A stretch of DNA of 64,000 nt from Solirubrobacteraceae bacterium. Its GTDB lineage: Bacteria; Actinomycetota; Thermoleophilia; Solirubrobacterales; Solirubrobacteraceae. The position numbers and the translations under genes were made by a program. The DNA lies in assembly GCA_030690545.1 (NCBI GenBank), contig JAUYGN010000148.1, positions 1 through 64,000 on the forward strand, written 5' to 3'. The notes beneath the pieces were generated by a model. That model made no database searches. It had not been told where the DNA came from and saw only the letters and a list, made by a program, of their open reading frames with translations. Of this stretch, positions 29,497 to 38,672 are shown piece by piece. Each line of letters starts with the position of its first letter. Position 1 is the stretch's first letter.

Positions 29497-30425
29497 CAGG
29501 AGGGGATGTCGCGCTCGACGAACGTGAGTCCCATGCCGATCGCGCAGACGGCGATCAGCCCGACGTAGACGGCGAGGACGGCGAGCCGGTGCGCCGGCTT
29601 GACGCGGTAGAAGCTCGCCACGGCCTCGCCGCCGGCTCGGCGCGCCTTCCAGCGCCGGTACGTCTCGAAGGCGGCGAACAGCACGATCAGGATGATGATC
29701 GGGTTCGGGAACGTGAGCGCCAGCGCGACCATCGCGAACAGCCCGACGAACCACATCCAGGGCGACAGCGCCGCCATCGCGCGCCCGCCGTCGAGCGGCA
29801 CGACCGGCATCAGGTTGAACAGGTTCAGGAACAGGCCGGTGAAGATCAGCGCATACCAGAAGTCGTTGCCGGTCAGGAACGCGATCGGCAGCAGCGCGAA
29901 GCAGCCGATCGTGCCGAGGATCGGCCCGGCGAGGCCGACGCGCGCCTCGGCGGTCGCGTCGTTGCCGAGCGACTTGGCCATCACGGCCGCGCCGAGGAAC
30001 GGGATGAACATCGGCGCGCTCGCCTCGATGCCCTCGCGACGCAGCGCGATGACGTGGCCCATCTCGTGGACGAACAGCAGCAGGACGAACCCGAGCGCGA
30101 ACTTCCAGCCCCAGATGAAGCTGTAGGCGACGATCGAGACGAGCATCGTCGCCGACGTCGTCAGCAGCTTGACCTTCGGCAGCAGGAGCAGCAGGGGCTT
30201 GCCGAACTTCAGCGCCAGCAGGCCGGCGACGACGAGCAGCGACAGGCCGCGGCGCCACAATGGGCGCTGGTCGCGCTGCTTGGGCGCGGGCACGACGGGC
30301 GTAGGCGCAGGTGGTGGCGCGGTCGCCGAGACGGGCGCCGCCGAGCCGGCCGCCAGCGGCTCCTGGACGGGAGGCGGCGGATGAAACGACGGGGGCGGTG
30401 GCCAGCGCTGGCTCATCGGCCCCAT
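29496..30425 (-). CDS. Site-2 protease family (M50) membrane protease
   Basis: HEMGHVIALRREG zinc motif, NLMPVVPLDGGRAM. Confidence 0.92.
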   Translation of the reverse strand: MGPMSQRWPPPPSFHPPPPVQEPLAAGSAAPVSATAPPPAPTPVVPAPKQRDQRPLWRRGLSLLVVAGLLALKFGKPLLLLLPKVKLLTTSATMLVSIVAYSFIWGWKFALGFVLLLFVHEMGHVIALRREGIEASAPMFIPFLGAAVMAKSLGNDATAEARVGLAGPILGTIGCFALLPIAFLTGNDFWYALIFTGLFLNLFNLMPVVPLDGGRAMAALSPWMWFVGLFAMVALALTFPNPIIILIVLFAAFETYRRWKARRAGGEAVASFYRVKPAHRLAVLAVYVGLIAVCAIGMGLTFVERDIPS

Positions 30426-30468
30426 TGTGACAAGGCGTATGAAGCCGCGGTGAGGCGTCAGCAGCGGA

Positions 30469-32256
30469 TCACGTCTTGGCGAGCGCGTCGCGGGCGGCCG
30501 CTTCGGCCTCCTCGAGCTGCGCCTCGACGAGATCCAGCCCGCTGTCCCAGAAGCCCGGGTCGGCGAGGTCGATCCCGACGATCCGGCCGAGCTCCTCGGG
30601 GCTGCGCGATCCGCCCGCGCGCAGCAGCTCGAGGTAGCTGGGCACGAACGCCTCGCCCTCGTCGAGGTAGCGCTTGTAGATCGACAGCGCGAGCAGCTGG
30701 CCGTAGGCGTAGGCGTAGACGTAGCCGGGCGTCGAGATGAAGTGCGGCACGTAGGACCACCATGAGCGGTAGCCGCCGCTGAGCGCGACGCTGTCGCCGA
30801 GCAGCTCCTCCTGCGACTGCGCCCAGAGGTCGTTGAAGCGATCGACGGACAGCTCGCCCTCGCCGCGACGGGCGCCGTGGACGAGCTCCTCGAAGCGGTT
30901 CATCGCCGTCTGGCGAAAGACCGTCGCGATTGAGCCCTCGATCGACTCGGCCAGCAGCGACAGGCGCGACTCCGGCGTCGCCGCCTGATCGAGCAGGCGG
31001 CGGAAGACGAGCGTCTCGCCGAACACCGACGCCGTCTCGGCGAGCGTCAGCGGCGTGCCCTGCTCGAGCACGCCGCGCGGGCGGGCCAGCTCGGCGTGCA
31101 GGCCGTGGCCCATCTCATGTGCGAGGACGAGCACGTCGCGGCGCTTGGCCGTGTAGTTGAGCATCAGGTACGGGTGCTCGGAGGGAACGGTGTAGGCCGC
31201 GAAGGCGCCGCCGCGCTTGGACGGTCGCGGCGGCGCGTCGATCCGGCGCTCGTCGAAGAACGCGCGCGCCGGGTCGCCGAGCTCGGGCGTGAAGTCGGCG
31301 TAGGAGGCGAGCACGAGCTCCTTGGCCTCCTCCCACTCGACGGGCTCGTCGTCCTGCGTGACGGCGGCCATCCGGTCGTAGTCGGCGAGCTGGTCGATGC
31401 CGAGCAGCTGAGCCTTGAGGCGATACCAGCGCCGCGCGATCTCGTAGCGGTTGCGGACCGCCGCCAGCAGCGCCTGGACGGACTCGTCGGATGCCTCGTT
31501 GGAGAGGTTGCGCGATGCCAGCCAGTTGTCGTAGTTGCGCAGGCGGTCGTCGACGGCCTTGTCGTGCAGCAGCGTGTTGAAGATGAACGCGCGCGTGCGC
31601 AGCCCGGGCGCGAGCGCGGCGGTGACGGCCTCGGCGGTGCTGCGCCGCACGCCGCGGTCAGGCGACATCAGCCGCGCGAGCGCGCTGTCCAGCGGCACGG
31701 GCTCAGGCTCGTCGGGCAGCGTCACGGCCAGCGCGGAGACCTGCTCGCTGAACAGCCGCGACCACGCCGAGCTGCCGGAGATCGACTTCTCGGCGAGGAT
31801 CTTCTCCTCGGGCTCGGACAGCAGGTGGGGGCGGTAGCGGCGCGCCGAGCGCAGGAAGTGGCGCGCGGTATCGATCCCCTCGGCGGCGAGCAGCTCGTCG
31901 GCGCGCTCGTCCTCCAGCGCCGCCCATTCGAGCTCGAAGAACAGCAGCTGGGTCTCGATCGCGGTGCTCTTCTCCTGCATGCGCTGCATCAGCGCGCCGA
32001 TCTGCGCGTCGGCCGTGTCGATGCTGAAGCGCAGCATCGCGTAGTGCCCCGAGCGCGAGGCGAGCTCGGAGATCTCCATCAGCTCGTCGACGGCGGCGGC
32101 GAACTCGCTCGCCGTCAGATCCGCGACGCGGCCGGCGTGCGTCGTGGCGAAGGTCTGCGCGCGCTCGGCGGCCTCGTCGAGCAGCCGGTCGGCGCCGGCA
32201 TCGCCCTCGCCGTGGACGAGCGGTGATAGGTCCCAGGAAACGTCTTCGACGGTCAT
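30469..32256 (-). CDS. pepF: M3 family oligoendopeptidase F
   Basis: LAHEMGHGLHAELARPRG zinc motif; full-length M3. Confidence 0.92.
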   Translation of the reverse strand: MTVEDVSWDLSPLVHGEGDAGADRLLDEAAERAQTFATTHAGRVADLTASEFAAAVDELMEISELASRSGHYAMLRFSIDTADAQIGALMQRMQEKSTAIETQLLFFELEWAALEDERADELLAAEGIDTARHFLRSARRYRPHLLSEPEEKILAEKSISGSSAWSRLFSEQVSALAVTLPDEPEPVPLDSALARLMSPDRGVRRSTAEAVTAALAPGLRTRAFIFNTLLHDKAVDDRLRNYDNWLASRNLSNEASDESVQALLAAVRNRYEIARRWYRLKAQLLGIDQLADYDRMAAVTQDDEPVEWEEAKELVLASYADFTPELGDPARAFFDERRIDAPPRPSKRGGAFAAYTVPSEHPYLMLNYTAKRRDVLVLAHEMGHGLHAELARPRGVLEQGTPLTLAETASVFGETLVFRRLLDQAATPESRLSLLAESIEGSIATVFRQTAMNRFEELVHGARRGEGELSVDRFNDLWAQSQEELLGDSVALSGGYRSWWSYVPHFISTPGYVYAYAYGQLLALSIYKRYLDEGEAFVPSYLELLRAGGSRSPEELGRIVGIDLADPGFWDSGLDLVEAQLEEAEAAARDALAKT

Positions 32257-32533
32257 GCGCCCGAGGATATTTCACGCACGTTGCGGGCTTTGTGCGAATC
32301 GGCTCTTGCGTTCGGCTGGTGGCCTGGATTACCTTCGCATTGCGACGCGGAACTGGAGCCGCAAAGAGCGAGGCCACCGAGGTGTGAGGCCGCGCCACCC
32401 AGACGCCGGGGCGCCTCTTCGGAGCGCGACCCGGTCGAGGGTTCCTCAAGCGGCCCCGGACCGCGTCGCACTACGTTAAGCGTCTGCTCTGCTCACGCAT
32501 ACTCGACGTCGCTCGCGGGCAGCCGCGACGATT

Positions 32534-33280
32534 GTGACCGGTAGTTCGAACACGGCGCCCCGCGCAGGCGTCGATCTTGCGACGCTCGCGATCACGGCGG
32601 CTGCATCGGCGGGCGCCGCCTACGCCTGCTCGAAGATCTGGGCGCCCGGCACGCTCGGCGCCGCGGCGACGATGCCGGTCCTCGTGGCGCTGCTCAAGGA
32701 GATGCTGTCGCGCCCAGCCGACGTCGTCACGCGCGCCGTTCCGGTGCGCGGCGTGGTACGCAGCTCGTCGGCTGCTGATCAGCCGCCGGGCTCGCCGGGC
32801 TCGCTGGACGCCCAGTCGCCCGAGCCGGATCCTCAGCCGTCCGAGATCGTCGAGGACCGCATCGCGCAGCACGGGGAGGTATCCGGCAGCTCGAAGCCGT
32901 GGCACCGAGATGGCGTGAGGATGGCCGTCGTCACGGGGCTGCTGGGCTTCCTCGTCTGCGCCGTGATCATCACGGTGCCCGAGCTCGTCGCGGGCAAGTC
33001 GGCCGCCGGCGGCGATCGCGGCACGACGCTGTTCGGCGGGTCGCCGTCGTCGTCGCGCGAGCCGTCGACGACGACCACGACGACGACCACCACCGAGACC
33101 GAGAGCCCGACGCCCCCTGCCGACACGGTGACCGTCCCGCCGCCGGCCGCGACGGTGACGGTGCCGCCGCCGGCGCCGGTCCCCGTGCCGCCCGCGCGGA
33201 CGACGCCGACCGAGCCGGAGACCGAGACGGCGCCCGTCGAGCCCGAGCCGGACGTGCCGGAGCCGGTACCTCCGGGCTGA
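32534..33280 (+). CDS. Hypothetical membrane protein with Thr/Pro-rich tail
   Basis: TM segment GVRMAVVTGLLGFLVCAVIITVPEL followed by TTTTTTTTTETESPTPP and PEPEPDVPEP. Confidence 0.6.
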   Translation: MTGSSNTAPRAGVDLATLAITAAASAGAAYACSKIWAPGTLGAAATMPVLVALLKEMLSRPADVVTRAVPVRGVVRSSSAADQPPGSPGSLDAQSPEPDPQPSEIVEDRIAQHGEVSGSSKPWHRDGVRMAVVTGLLGFLVCAVIITVPELVAGKSAAGGDRGTTLFGGSPSSSREPSTTTTTTTTTETESPTPPADTVTVPPPAATVTVPPPAPVPVPPARTTPTEPETETAPVEPEPDVPEPVPPG

Positions 33281-33333
33281 GCGTGCGCTGGCGCTCGCCC
33301 TGTCGCCCGCTAGACTGGAGCGCGCACCAACAC

Positions 33334-33697
33334 GGGGACGACATGGCTTCGACGTGGTCGACTTCGTGACGGTGGTTGCGAGCCGAGGTGCCAGGAGGCC
33401 TCGTAAAACACCTGGCAAAACCATACGTGCGGACTCTCACGAGTACGCCCTCGCTGTCTAGCTCAAACTAGGCGAGTGAGGTTCTGAGCCCGGCCAGCCG
33501 GCCGCTGGGATCCTCGGAATCAACATGCCGGATCACCCGGGAAGATCCGCTCCCGTCGACCCGGGGACATTTCAGGGAGCTGGCCCTCGGAAACCCCGCC
33601 GGCGAGGCGATCCGAGGGCGAGATCAGAGCGCCGGATACGCTCGTAGACGCCACCTTCACGCGATCGCGGACGCGGGTTCGATTCCCGCCGTCTCCA
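33334..33697 (+). ncRNA. ssrA: tmRNA (ssrA); tag ORF 33414-33461 predicted GKTIRADSHEYALAV*
   Basis: 5' GGGGACGACATGGCTTCGACG and 3' GCGGACGCGGGTTCGATTCCCGCCGTCTCCA; acceptor stem pairs; CCA not encoded. Confidence 0.96.
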
Positions 33698-33720
33698 CTG
33701 ACTGACTGACTGACTGACTG
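33697..33720. repeat. (ACTG)6 tetranucleotide tandem repeat starting at the tmRNA 3' end
   Basis: ACTGACTGACTGACTGACTGACTG then ACCG. Confidence 0.95.
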
Positions 33721-33811
33721 ACCGAGGAAAGCTCGCGTCGCGGGGCTCGAAGCGACGACCACAAGCGCCACGACGAGCACCACGACCAGCAGCAAGGCAA
33801 GAGATCACAGA

Positions 33812-33840
33812 TCGCACCCGCGCTCAGTTCGCGGGTGCGA
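33812..33840. terminator. Bidirectional terminator-like hairpin TCGCACCCGCG-N7-CGCGGGTGCGA between ssrA and convergent vapC
   Basis: 11-bp perfect inverted repeat overlapping the vapC stop. Confidence 0.65.
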
Positions 33841-34246
33841 TGTCGACGATGTCGACGAGGCTCTCGGTGCCGCGGAAGTCGCTGGGGTTGCGTGTGTACA
33901 ACGGCAGGTCGGACGCCAGCGCGGTGGCAGCGATCAGAAGATCCAGCGATCGCGCGCCTCGTGCCTTGCGCCCGGCGCCGGCGACGGCAGCGTAGATGCG
34001 ACCATACGCGCGGGCCACGTTCGCATCCACGGGCAGCGGCTCGAAGGTCGCCTCTGCGCGCTGCAACCGGTCCTGTCGCCGCGCGCGCTCCTGTGGGTCG
34101 GGTGTCGCGTGGGGGCCCGCGGCGAGCTCGGCCAGAGTGATCGCAGACACTGCCAACTCGGCTGGTAGATCGCCGGCGGCGACATGCTCGAGGCCGATCA
34201 CGACCGAGGTGTCGATGATCCCGCGTGGGACCTGCTGGTCAGCCAC
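33824..34246 (-). CDS. VapC-like PIN-domain toxin
   Basis: GIIDTSVVIGLEHV...SAITLAELAAGPHAT...ARSLDLLIAATALASDLPLYTRNPSDFRG; GTG start overlaps antitoxin stop. Confidence 0.9.
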   Translation of the reverse strand: MADQQVPRGIIDTSVVIGLEHVAAGDLPAELAVSAITLAELAAGPHATPDPQERARRQDRLQRAEATFEPLPVDANVARAYGRIYAAVAGAGRKARGARSLDLLIAATALASDLPLYTRNPSDFRGTESLVDIVDIAPAN

Positions 34247-34493
34247 GGGGCGAGGAGTCGTGATCGAGCACCGCGTCGACGTCCGCGCGGAACCGGTCGG
34301 CATCGATTGCCGGCGCACCCCCGAACGCGGCGACGGCTGCGTCCGCGGCGACGAACTGATGGGCGCGTAGGGGGACCAGCTCGCCGACCGGCACGCCGTT
34401 GCGTGTCACGACGAACGCCTCGCCTCGGTCGAGGGCGCGCATGATGTCGCCGCTGCCGTTGCGGAGCTCTCGCTGGGTGATTTCGCGAGCCAC
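34239..34493 (-). CDS. Phd/YefM-type antitoxin
   Basis: MAREITQRELRNGSGDIMRALDRGEAFVVTRNGVPVGELVPL. Confidence 0.9.
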   Translation of the reverse strand: MAREITQRELRNGSGDIMRALDRGEAFVVTRNGVPVGELVPLRAHQFVAADAAVAAFGGAPAIDADRFRADVDAVLDHDSSPRG

Positions 34494-34593
34494 GATGGCC
34501 CGACTGTAGCACGCGTGCTACGCCATCGTGCGTATTGGCTACACGGCATACCGAACGTGCCCCGCGTCATGCGCCTCGTGCGTGGTTCGGGGC

Positions 34594-35703
34594 TCAGGAG
34601 GCCATCGCGCCGAGCAGGCTCTCGGACTCGACGAGGCCGGCGTCGCTCGGGGCCTCGCCGCCGAGGATCCGCTGCTGCTGGCGCTCGCGCCACTCGAGAT
34701 GCGCCTCGGACGGCTTGTCGTAGCCGTAGCGCGCCTGCGCCTGCGCGGGCGTCAGCGTCTCGGCCCGCTCCGGCGGCACGTCGAGGAAGATCGGCTCCAT
34801 CACCGTGCGCGTCGACGGCGACATCAACCCGAGGATCGCGAGCTCGACGTGCCGGTTGGCGTGGGCGAGGATGAAGCTGATCCGCATCACGGGCCGGATC
34901 AGCACGTCGGTCACGCGCGACTGCCGTACGCCCGCCATCTTGCGCATCCAGCGCGGCATCGTCGCGATCGTCGCGATCCGCATCGTCTTGTTGATCGTCC
35001 ACATCAGCGGCGTCAGCAGGCGCGGCATCGGCGGGAACATGACCTTGCCGTCGAGCAGGAAGTCCATCATCGACTGCGCGGCCTCCGAGCCCGACAGGCG
35101 CGGGCGCATCGTCTCGAAGTACTCCTGGATTTCCTCGCGCGTGCGCGGGACATCGTCCGGGTCGCAGGTCTGCAGTTCGGCGGCGGTCACGCAGTCGGCC
35201 CAGTAGCGCGCTTCGTCCTCGGGCGAGAGCTTGCCGGGGCCGTAGCGCTCGTAGGCGTAGAGGATCGAGTGCCACGCGGTGAGGTGGATCCAGAGCTGCG
35301 AGTGCGGGTCGTTGGCGTCGTAGCGGTTGCCGCTCAGCGGCTCGATCCCGATCGCCTTCGAGTGGACCTTGACGAGCACGTCGGCGGCCTTCGAGGTCGT
35401 GCGGGTGTCGCCGAACGCGACCCGTGCGAAGTAGCAGAGGGTGCGGTCATAGCGCGTCCGCGGGCGCGAGCGAACGCCGCCGGACGCGTCGACCGCCGCG
35501 ATCAGGGCGGGGTCGAGCTCCTCGATCACGACGGCGCGCTGGAAGCCGACGGTCAGCGAGGTGGGATAGCGCCAGACGCGCCAGGTGACGGAGTCGGGAC
35601 CGAAGAAGCCGTAGTCCTCGTGGGCCTGCACCGGCGTGGCGTTGCGCGCTCTGATTGGCATGGTTCCTCGCGTCGGGTCGGCTGGTGACGATTCGCACGA
35701 CAA
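34594..35703 (-). CDS. Oxygenase MpaB family protein (DUF2236)
   Basis: YGFFGPDSVTWRVWRYPTSLTVGFQRAVVIEELDPALIAAV...VAFGDT...DPHSQLWIHLTAWHSILYAYERYG. Confidence 0.85.
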   Translation of the reverse strand: MSCESSPADPTRGTMPIRARNATPVQAHEDYGFFGPDSVTWRVWRYPTSLTVGFQRAVVIEELDPALIAAVDASGGVRSRPRTRYDRTLCYFARVAFGDTRTTSKAADVLVKVHSKAIGIEPLSGNRYDANDPHSQLWIHLTAWHSILYAYERYGPGKLSPEDEARYWADCVTAAELQTCDPDDVPRTREEIQEYFETMRPRLSGSEAAQSMMDFLLDGKVMFPPMPRLLTPLMWTINKTMRIATIATMPRWMRKMAGVRQSRVTDVLIRPVMRISFILAHANRHVELAILGLMSPSTRTVMEPIFLDVPPERAETLTPAQAQARYGYDKPSEAHLEWRERQQQRILGGEAPSDAGLVESESLLGAMAS

Positions 35704-35756
35704 ATACTACGGTTGTGTAGCTTTCGCTGTCAAGTCGAGGAGCGGGGACGACCACG

Positions 35757-36440
35757 TCAGCGCCCGTCGCGCGGTGGCTCGCCGGCAGTAGCGAGCCCGT
35801 CGAGGAGCCGCTCGACGAACCCCGCCAGCCGCTCGGCCGTGAAGCGCTCGGGGTCGCGCAGCACGAGCCGGCCCCACTGCTCGACGACGACGAGCAGCGA
35901 GTGCGACGCGAGCTCGAGGTCGACGCCCGCGGACCCGCCGCGGCGCTCGAGCGCCCACGCCAGCAGCGCCGCGAACTGCTCGCGGACGCGCTCGCGGTCG
36001 CGATCGATCCGCTCCCGCACGACGCGCGGCGTCCCGTCGGGCGGCAGCAGGATCGGGTGCCAGGTGTCGGGGTCCTTCGTCACGACGTCGACCATCGACC
36101 GCACGAATCCGACGACGAACGCGCGCGGATCCTCGTCGCCCGGCGTTGCCGGCAGCCCGGCGCCCAGCTGCGCGAGCGCCCGCTTCTCCTGGCGGTCGAG
36201 CAGTGCGCCGAGCAGGTCGCCGAGGTCGTCGAAGACGCCGTAGATGACCGGCCGCGAGACGTCGACCTCCCGCGCGATCGTCTCGATCGAGACGGCGCCG
36301 TAGCCGTCGCGGATGATGATCCGAAGCGCCGCATCGAGCAGCTGACGGCGCCGGTCGTCCGGAGCCATCCGAGCGGCGTAGGGGCGGCGCGACGGTGCCG
36401 GCATCGCGCGCAGCCTCGCAGAACCCGCGCCGGTCGTCAC
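35757..36440 (-). CDS. TetR/AcrR family transcriptional regulator
   Basis: RRQLLDAALRIIIRDGYGAVSIETIAREVDVSRPVIYGVFDDLGDLL HTH. Confidence 0.92.
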   Translation of the reverse strand: MTTGAGSARLRAMPAPSRRPYAARMAPDDRRRQLLDAALRIIIRDGYGAVSIETIAREVDVSRPVIYGVFDDLGDLLGALLDRQEKRALAQLGAGLPATPGDEDPRAFVVGFVRSMVDVVTKDPDTWHPILLPPDGTPRVVRERIDRDRERVREQFAALLAWALERRGGSAGVDLELASHSLLVVVEQWGRLVLRDPERFTAERLAGFVERLLDGLATAGEPPRDGR

Positions 36441-36472
36441 GACAGGCGCCGCGACGATCGCCGAGGAGCCCG

Positions 36473-36570
36473 GTGCGCGCTCCGCCGCAGCGCGACGTGT
36501 GGTGGGCGGAGACGGACGGCAAGCGCCGGCCCGTCCTCGTGATCACTCGCGGCGACGCGATCCTCCATGC
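36473..36570 (+). pseudogene. N-terminal remnant of a MazF/PemK-family toxin
   Basis: VRAPPQRDVWWAETDGKRRPVLVITRGDAI resembles MazF N-terminus, then diverges. Confidence 0.55.
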
Positions 36571-36711
36571 TGAGTCGCGCTCGCGGACGGCTGACGCGAG
36601 CGCACGTCGACCCCGTTCCCGGCTCCTCGCCGCGGCCGTGCGAAACGCGCTCAAGTCCGCTCGCTCACCGGCCGATAGGTCCGTGATACCTCCAATCGAA
36701 GGGCACGGTTC

Positions 36712-36945
36712 GTGCATGCTTCGCTGACGTCTCCCGGCGGGGACTGTGGTCACCAGCACCTCGTCGAGTTCTACGACACCGCGGCGTTCCTCGTCGACAC
36801 GGTCGGTGGCTTCGTCGGTTCGGCGCTGCGTGGCGGGGATGCGGCGCTCGTCGTCGCCACCGCCGCGCATCGCGAGGCGTTCGAGGCTGCGCCGAAGGAC
36901 TCCGGTGTCGACCTTGCAAGCGCGACGAGCAGCGCGGCCCCGTGA
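36712..36945 (+). CDS. Short MEDS-domain-like fragment, translationally coupled to the downstream gene
   Basis: HQHLVEFYDTAAFLVDTVGGFVGSALRGGDAALVVATAAHREAFEAA; about 78 aa, shorter than a typical MEDS domain. Confidence 0.55.
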   Translation: MHASLTSPGGDCGHQHLVEFYDTAAFLVDTVGGFVGSALRGGDAALVVATAAHREAFEAAPKDSGVDLASATSSAAP

Positions 36946-38645
36946 TCTCCAACGAGAGCGACTCGCGGCTCGCTGACGCTGACGAACGCGACCGCGACCG
37001 CGACCGCGCCGTCGAGCTGGCCCAGATCGACGCACTGGCAGGCGTCGCGTCGTTCGGGTTCGGGATGATCGACCTCGACCTGCGCTTCGTGCGCGTCAAC
37101 CGCGTGTTCGCCGCGATGAACGCGCTCGCCGTCGAGCAGCATCGCGGACGGCCCGTCGCCGACGTCCTGCCCGAGCTGTGGCCGCAGCTCGAGCCGGCCC
37201 TCGAGCGGATGCTGCGCAGCGGCAAGGGAGTCTGTACCCGCGAGTACGTCGGGACGCGCCCGGCGGCGCCCGACCGCGTCGGCAGCTGGCTGCACACCTT
37301 CCATCCCGTGCACGTGGACGGCGAGCTTGTCGGCATCGGCTTCGTCGTGCTCGACGTGACCGCGCAGCGGCAGTCCGACAAGCTGCGCGCCGTGATCATG
37401 CAGACGATGGCCGAGGGCCTCGTCACCTTCGACGGCGACGGCCGGCTGACGCTGATGAACGCCGCCGCCGAGCGACTGCTCGGCTGGACGGAGGACGAGC
37501 TGCGCGGCAGCCACCTGCAGGATCTCGTCCACCGCCATCGCACCGCCCCCGGCGTGACCGCGACGACGGCCGGCCCGCTCGCCGGTGCGATCCGGGAGCG
37601 CCGCGCGGTGCAGGAGGTCGAGGACTCGTTCGTGCGTCGCGACGGCCGCGTCCTACCGGTCGTGTGCTCCGCCGCGCCGGAGCCGAGCGGCGGTGTCGTG
37701 ATCGTCTTCAGCGACGCCACCGAGCGGATCGAGCAGCGTCGCCGCGCGGCCGGAAAGCTCGACGCGATCACCTGGGTCGCCCGCATCCGGGAGGCCCTCG
37801 ACGAGGACCGCCTCGAGCTCTACTCCCAGCCGATCCTGCCGCTGGCGGGCGGTGCCCTCCGCGAGGAGCTCTTCCTGCGGATGATCACGCGTGACGGCGA
37901 GGTCGTGCCCGCGGGCGCCTTCATCGCCGCCGCCGACGAGCTGGGGGTCATCGTCGAGATCGATCGCTGGGTCATCTCGCGGGCCGTGCGCTGCGCGGCG
38001 CTCGGACGCCTCGTGCACGTCAACCTGTCGGCGACCTCGGTGGCGGATCCGGGCCTGCTCGACTTCGTCGCCGGGCAGCTGCGCGTCGTCGGCGCGCTGG
38101 CGTCGAATCTCGTCCTGGAGGTCACCGAGGCCGCGCTGATGAGCGATGCGGTCGCCGCCGAGCGGTTCGCGACCGGGGTGCAGACCCTCGGCTGCGGCCT
38201 CGCGCTCGACGACTTCGGCACCGGCTCGGGCAGCTTTGCCTATCTGGAGCGCGTTGCGGTCCAGGCGCTGAAGATCGATCGCGACTTCGTGCGCGACCTC
38301 CCGACGAACGTCGCCAACCAGCATCTCGTGCAGGCGATCGTCGCGCTCGCGCGCCGCTTCGGCCACGCGACGATCGCCGGCGGCGTCGAGGACAAGCGGA
38401 CGCTGACGCTGCTGCGCGACTACGGCGTCGACTATGCGCAGGGCTATGACATCAGCCAGCCGGCACCGGTCTCGGCGCCGCGCGGTGAGCGTCGTCCCGC
38501 ACCGATCAAGGCGGCCCCGCGCCCCGGCGACGATCGTGCGCGCCTGCTGCGCGGACGCCTGCTCGACTACCGCGAAGCACGGCACGGCAACGCCGAGCCG
38601 GAAGGTCTCGTCTGGAGGGCAGCGAGCGCGCCAGCGCGCCGGTAG
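36942..38645 (+). CDS. PAS-PAS-EAL domain protein (putative c-di-GMP phosphodiesterase)
   Basis: Two PAS regions; EAL region ELFLRM, NLSATS, EVTEAAL, LALDDFGTGSGSFAYL, LKIDRDFV, GGVED, AQGYDIS. Confidence 0.9.
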   Translation: MISNESDSRLADADERDRDRDRAVELAQIDALAGVASFGFGMIDLDLRFVRVNRVFAAMNALAVEQHRGRPVADVLPELWPQLEPALERMLRSGKGVCTREYVGTRPAAPDRVGSWLHTFHPVHVDGELVGIGFVVLDVTAQRQSDKLRAVIMQTMAEGLVTFDGDGRLTLMNAAAERLLGWTEDELRGSHLQDLVHRHRTAPGVTATTAGPLAGAIRERRAVQEVEDSFVRRDGRVLPVVCSAAPEPSGGVVIVFSDATERIEQRRRAAGKLDAITWVARIREALDEDRLELYSQPILPLAGGALREELFLRMITRDGEVVPAGAFIAAADELGVIVEIDRWVISRAVRCAALGRLVHVNLSATSVADPGLLDFVAGQLRVVGALASNLVLEVTEAALMSDAVAAERFATGVQTLGCGLALDDFGTGSGSFAYLERVAVQALKIDRDFVRDLPTNVANQHLVQAIVALARRFGHATIAGGVEDKRTLTLLRDYGVDYAQGYDISQPAPVSAPRGERRPAPIKAAPRPGDDRARLLRGRLLDYREARHGNAEPEGLVWRAASAPARR

Positions 38646-38672
38646 GGCGCGGCGCGACGACCGGACCGTTTC

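Noticed and set aside
33520-33817. Minus-strand ORFs containing SVSQSVSGDGGNRTRV / RRRESNPRPRS
   Set aside because: Antisense translation of the tmRNA 3' end and the ACTG repeat; a well-known false-ORF pattern opposite tRNA-like sequences.
33334-34500. Genomic island integrated at ssrA
   Set aside because: Integrase, att duplication and cargo beyond a TA pair were not found; kept only as a question in the ACTG-repeat finding.
36942-38645. Catalytically dead EAL domain
   Set aside because: The EAL Glu (ELFLRM), Asn, ETE-type Glu, DD, Lys and QGY positions appear present, so degeneracy is not supported.
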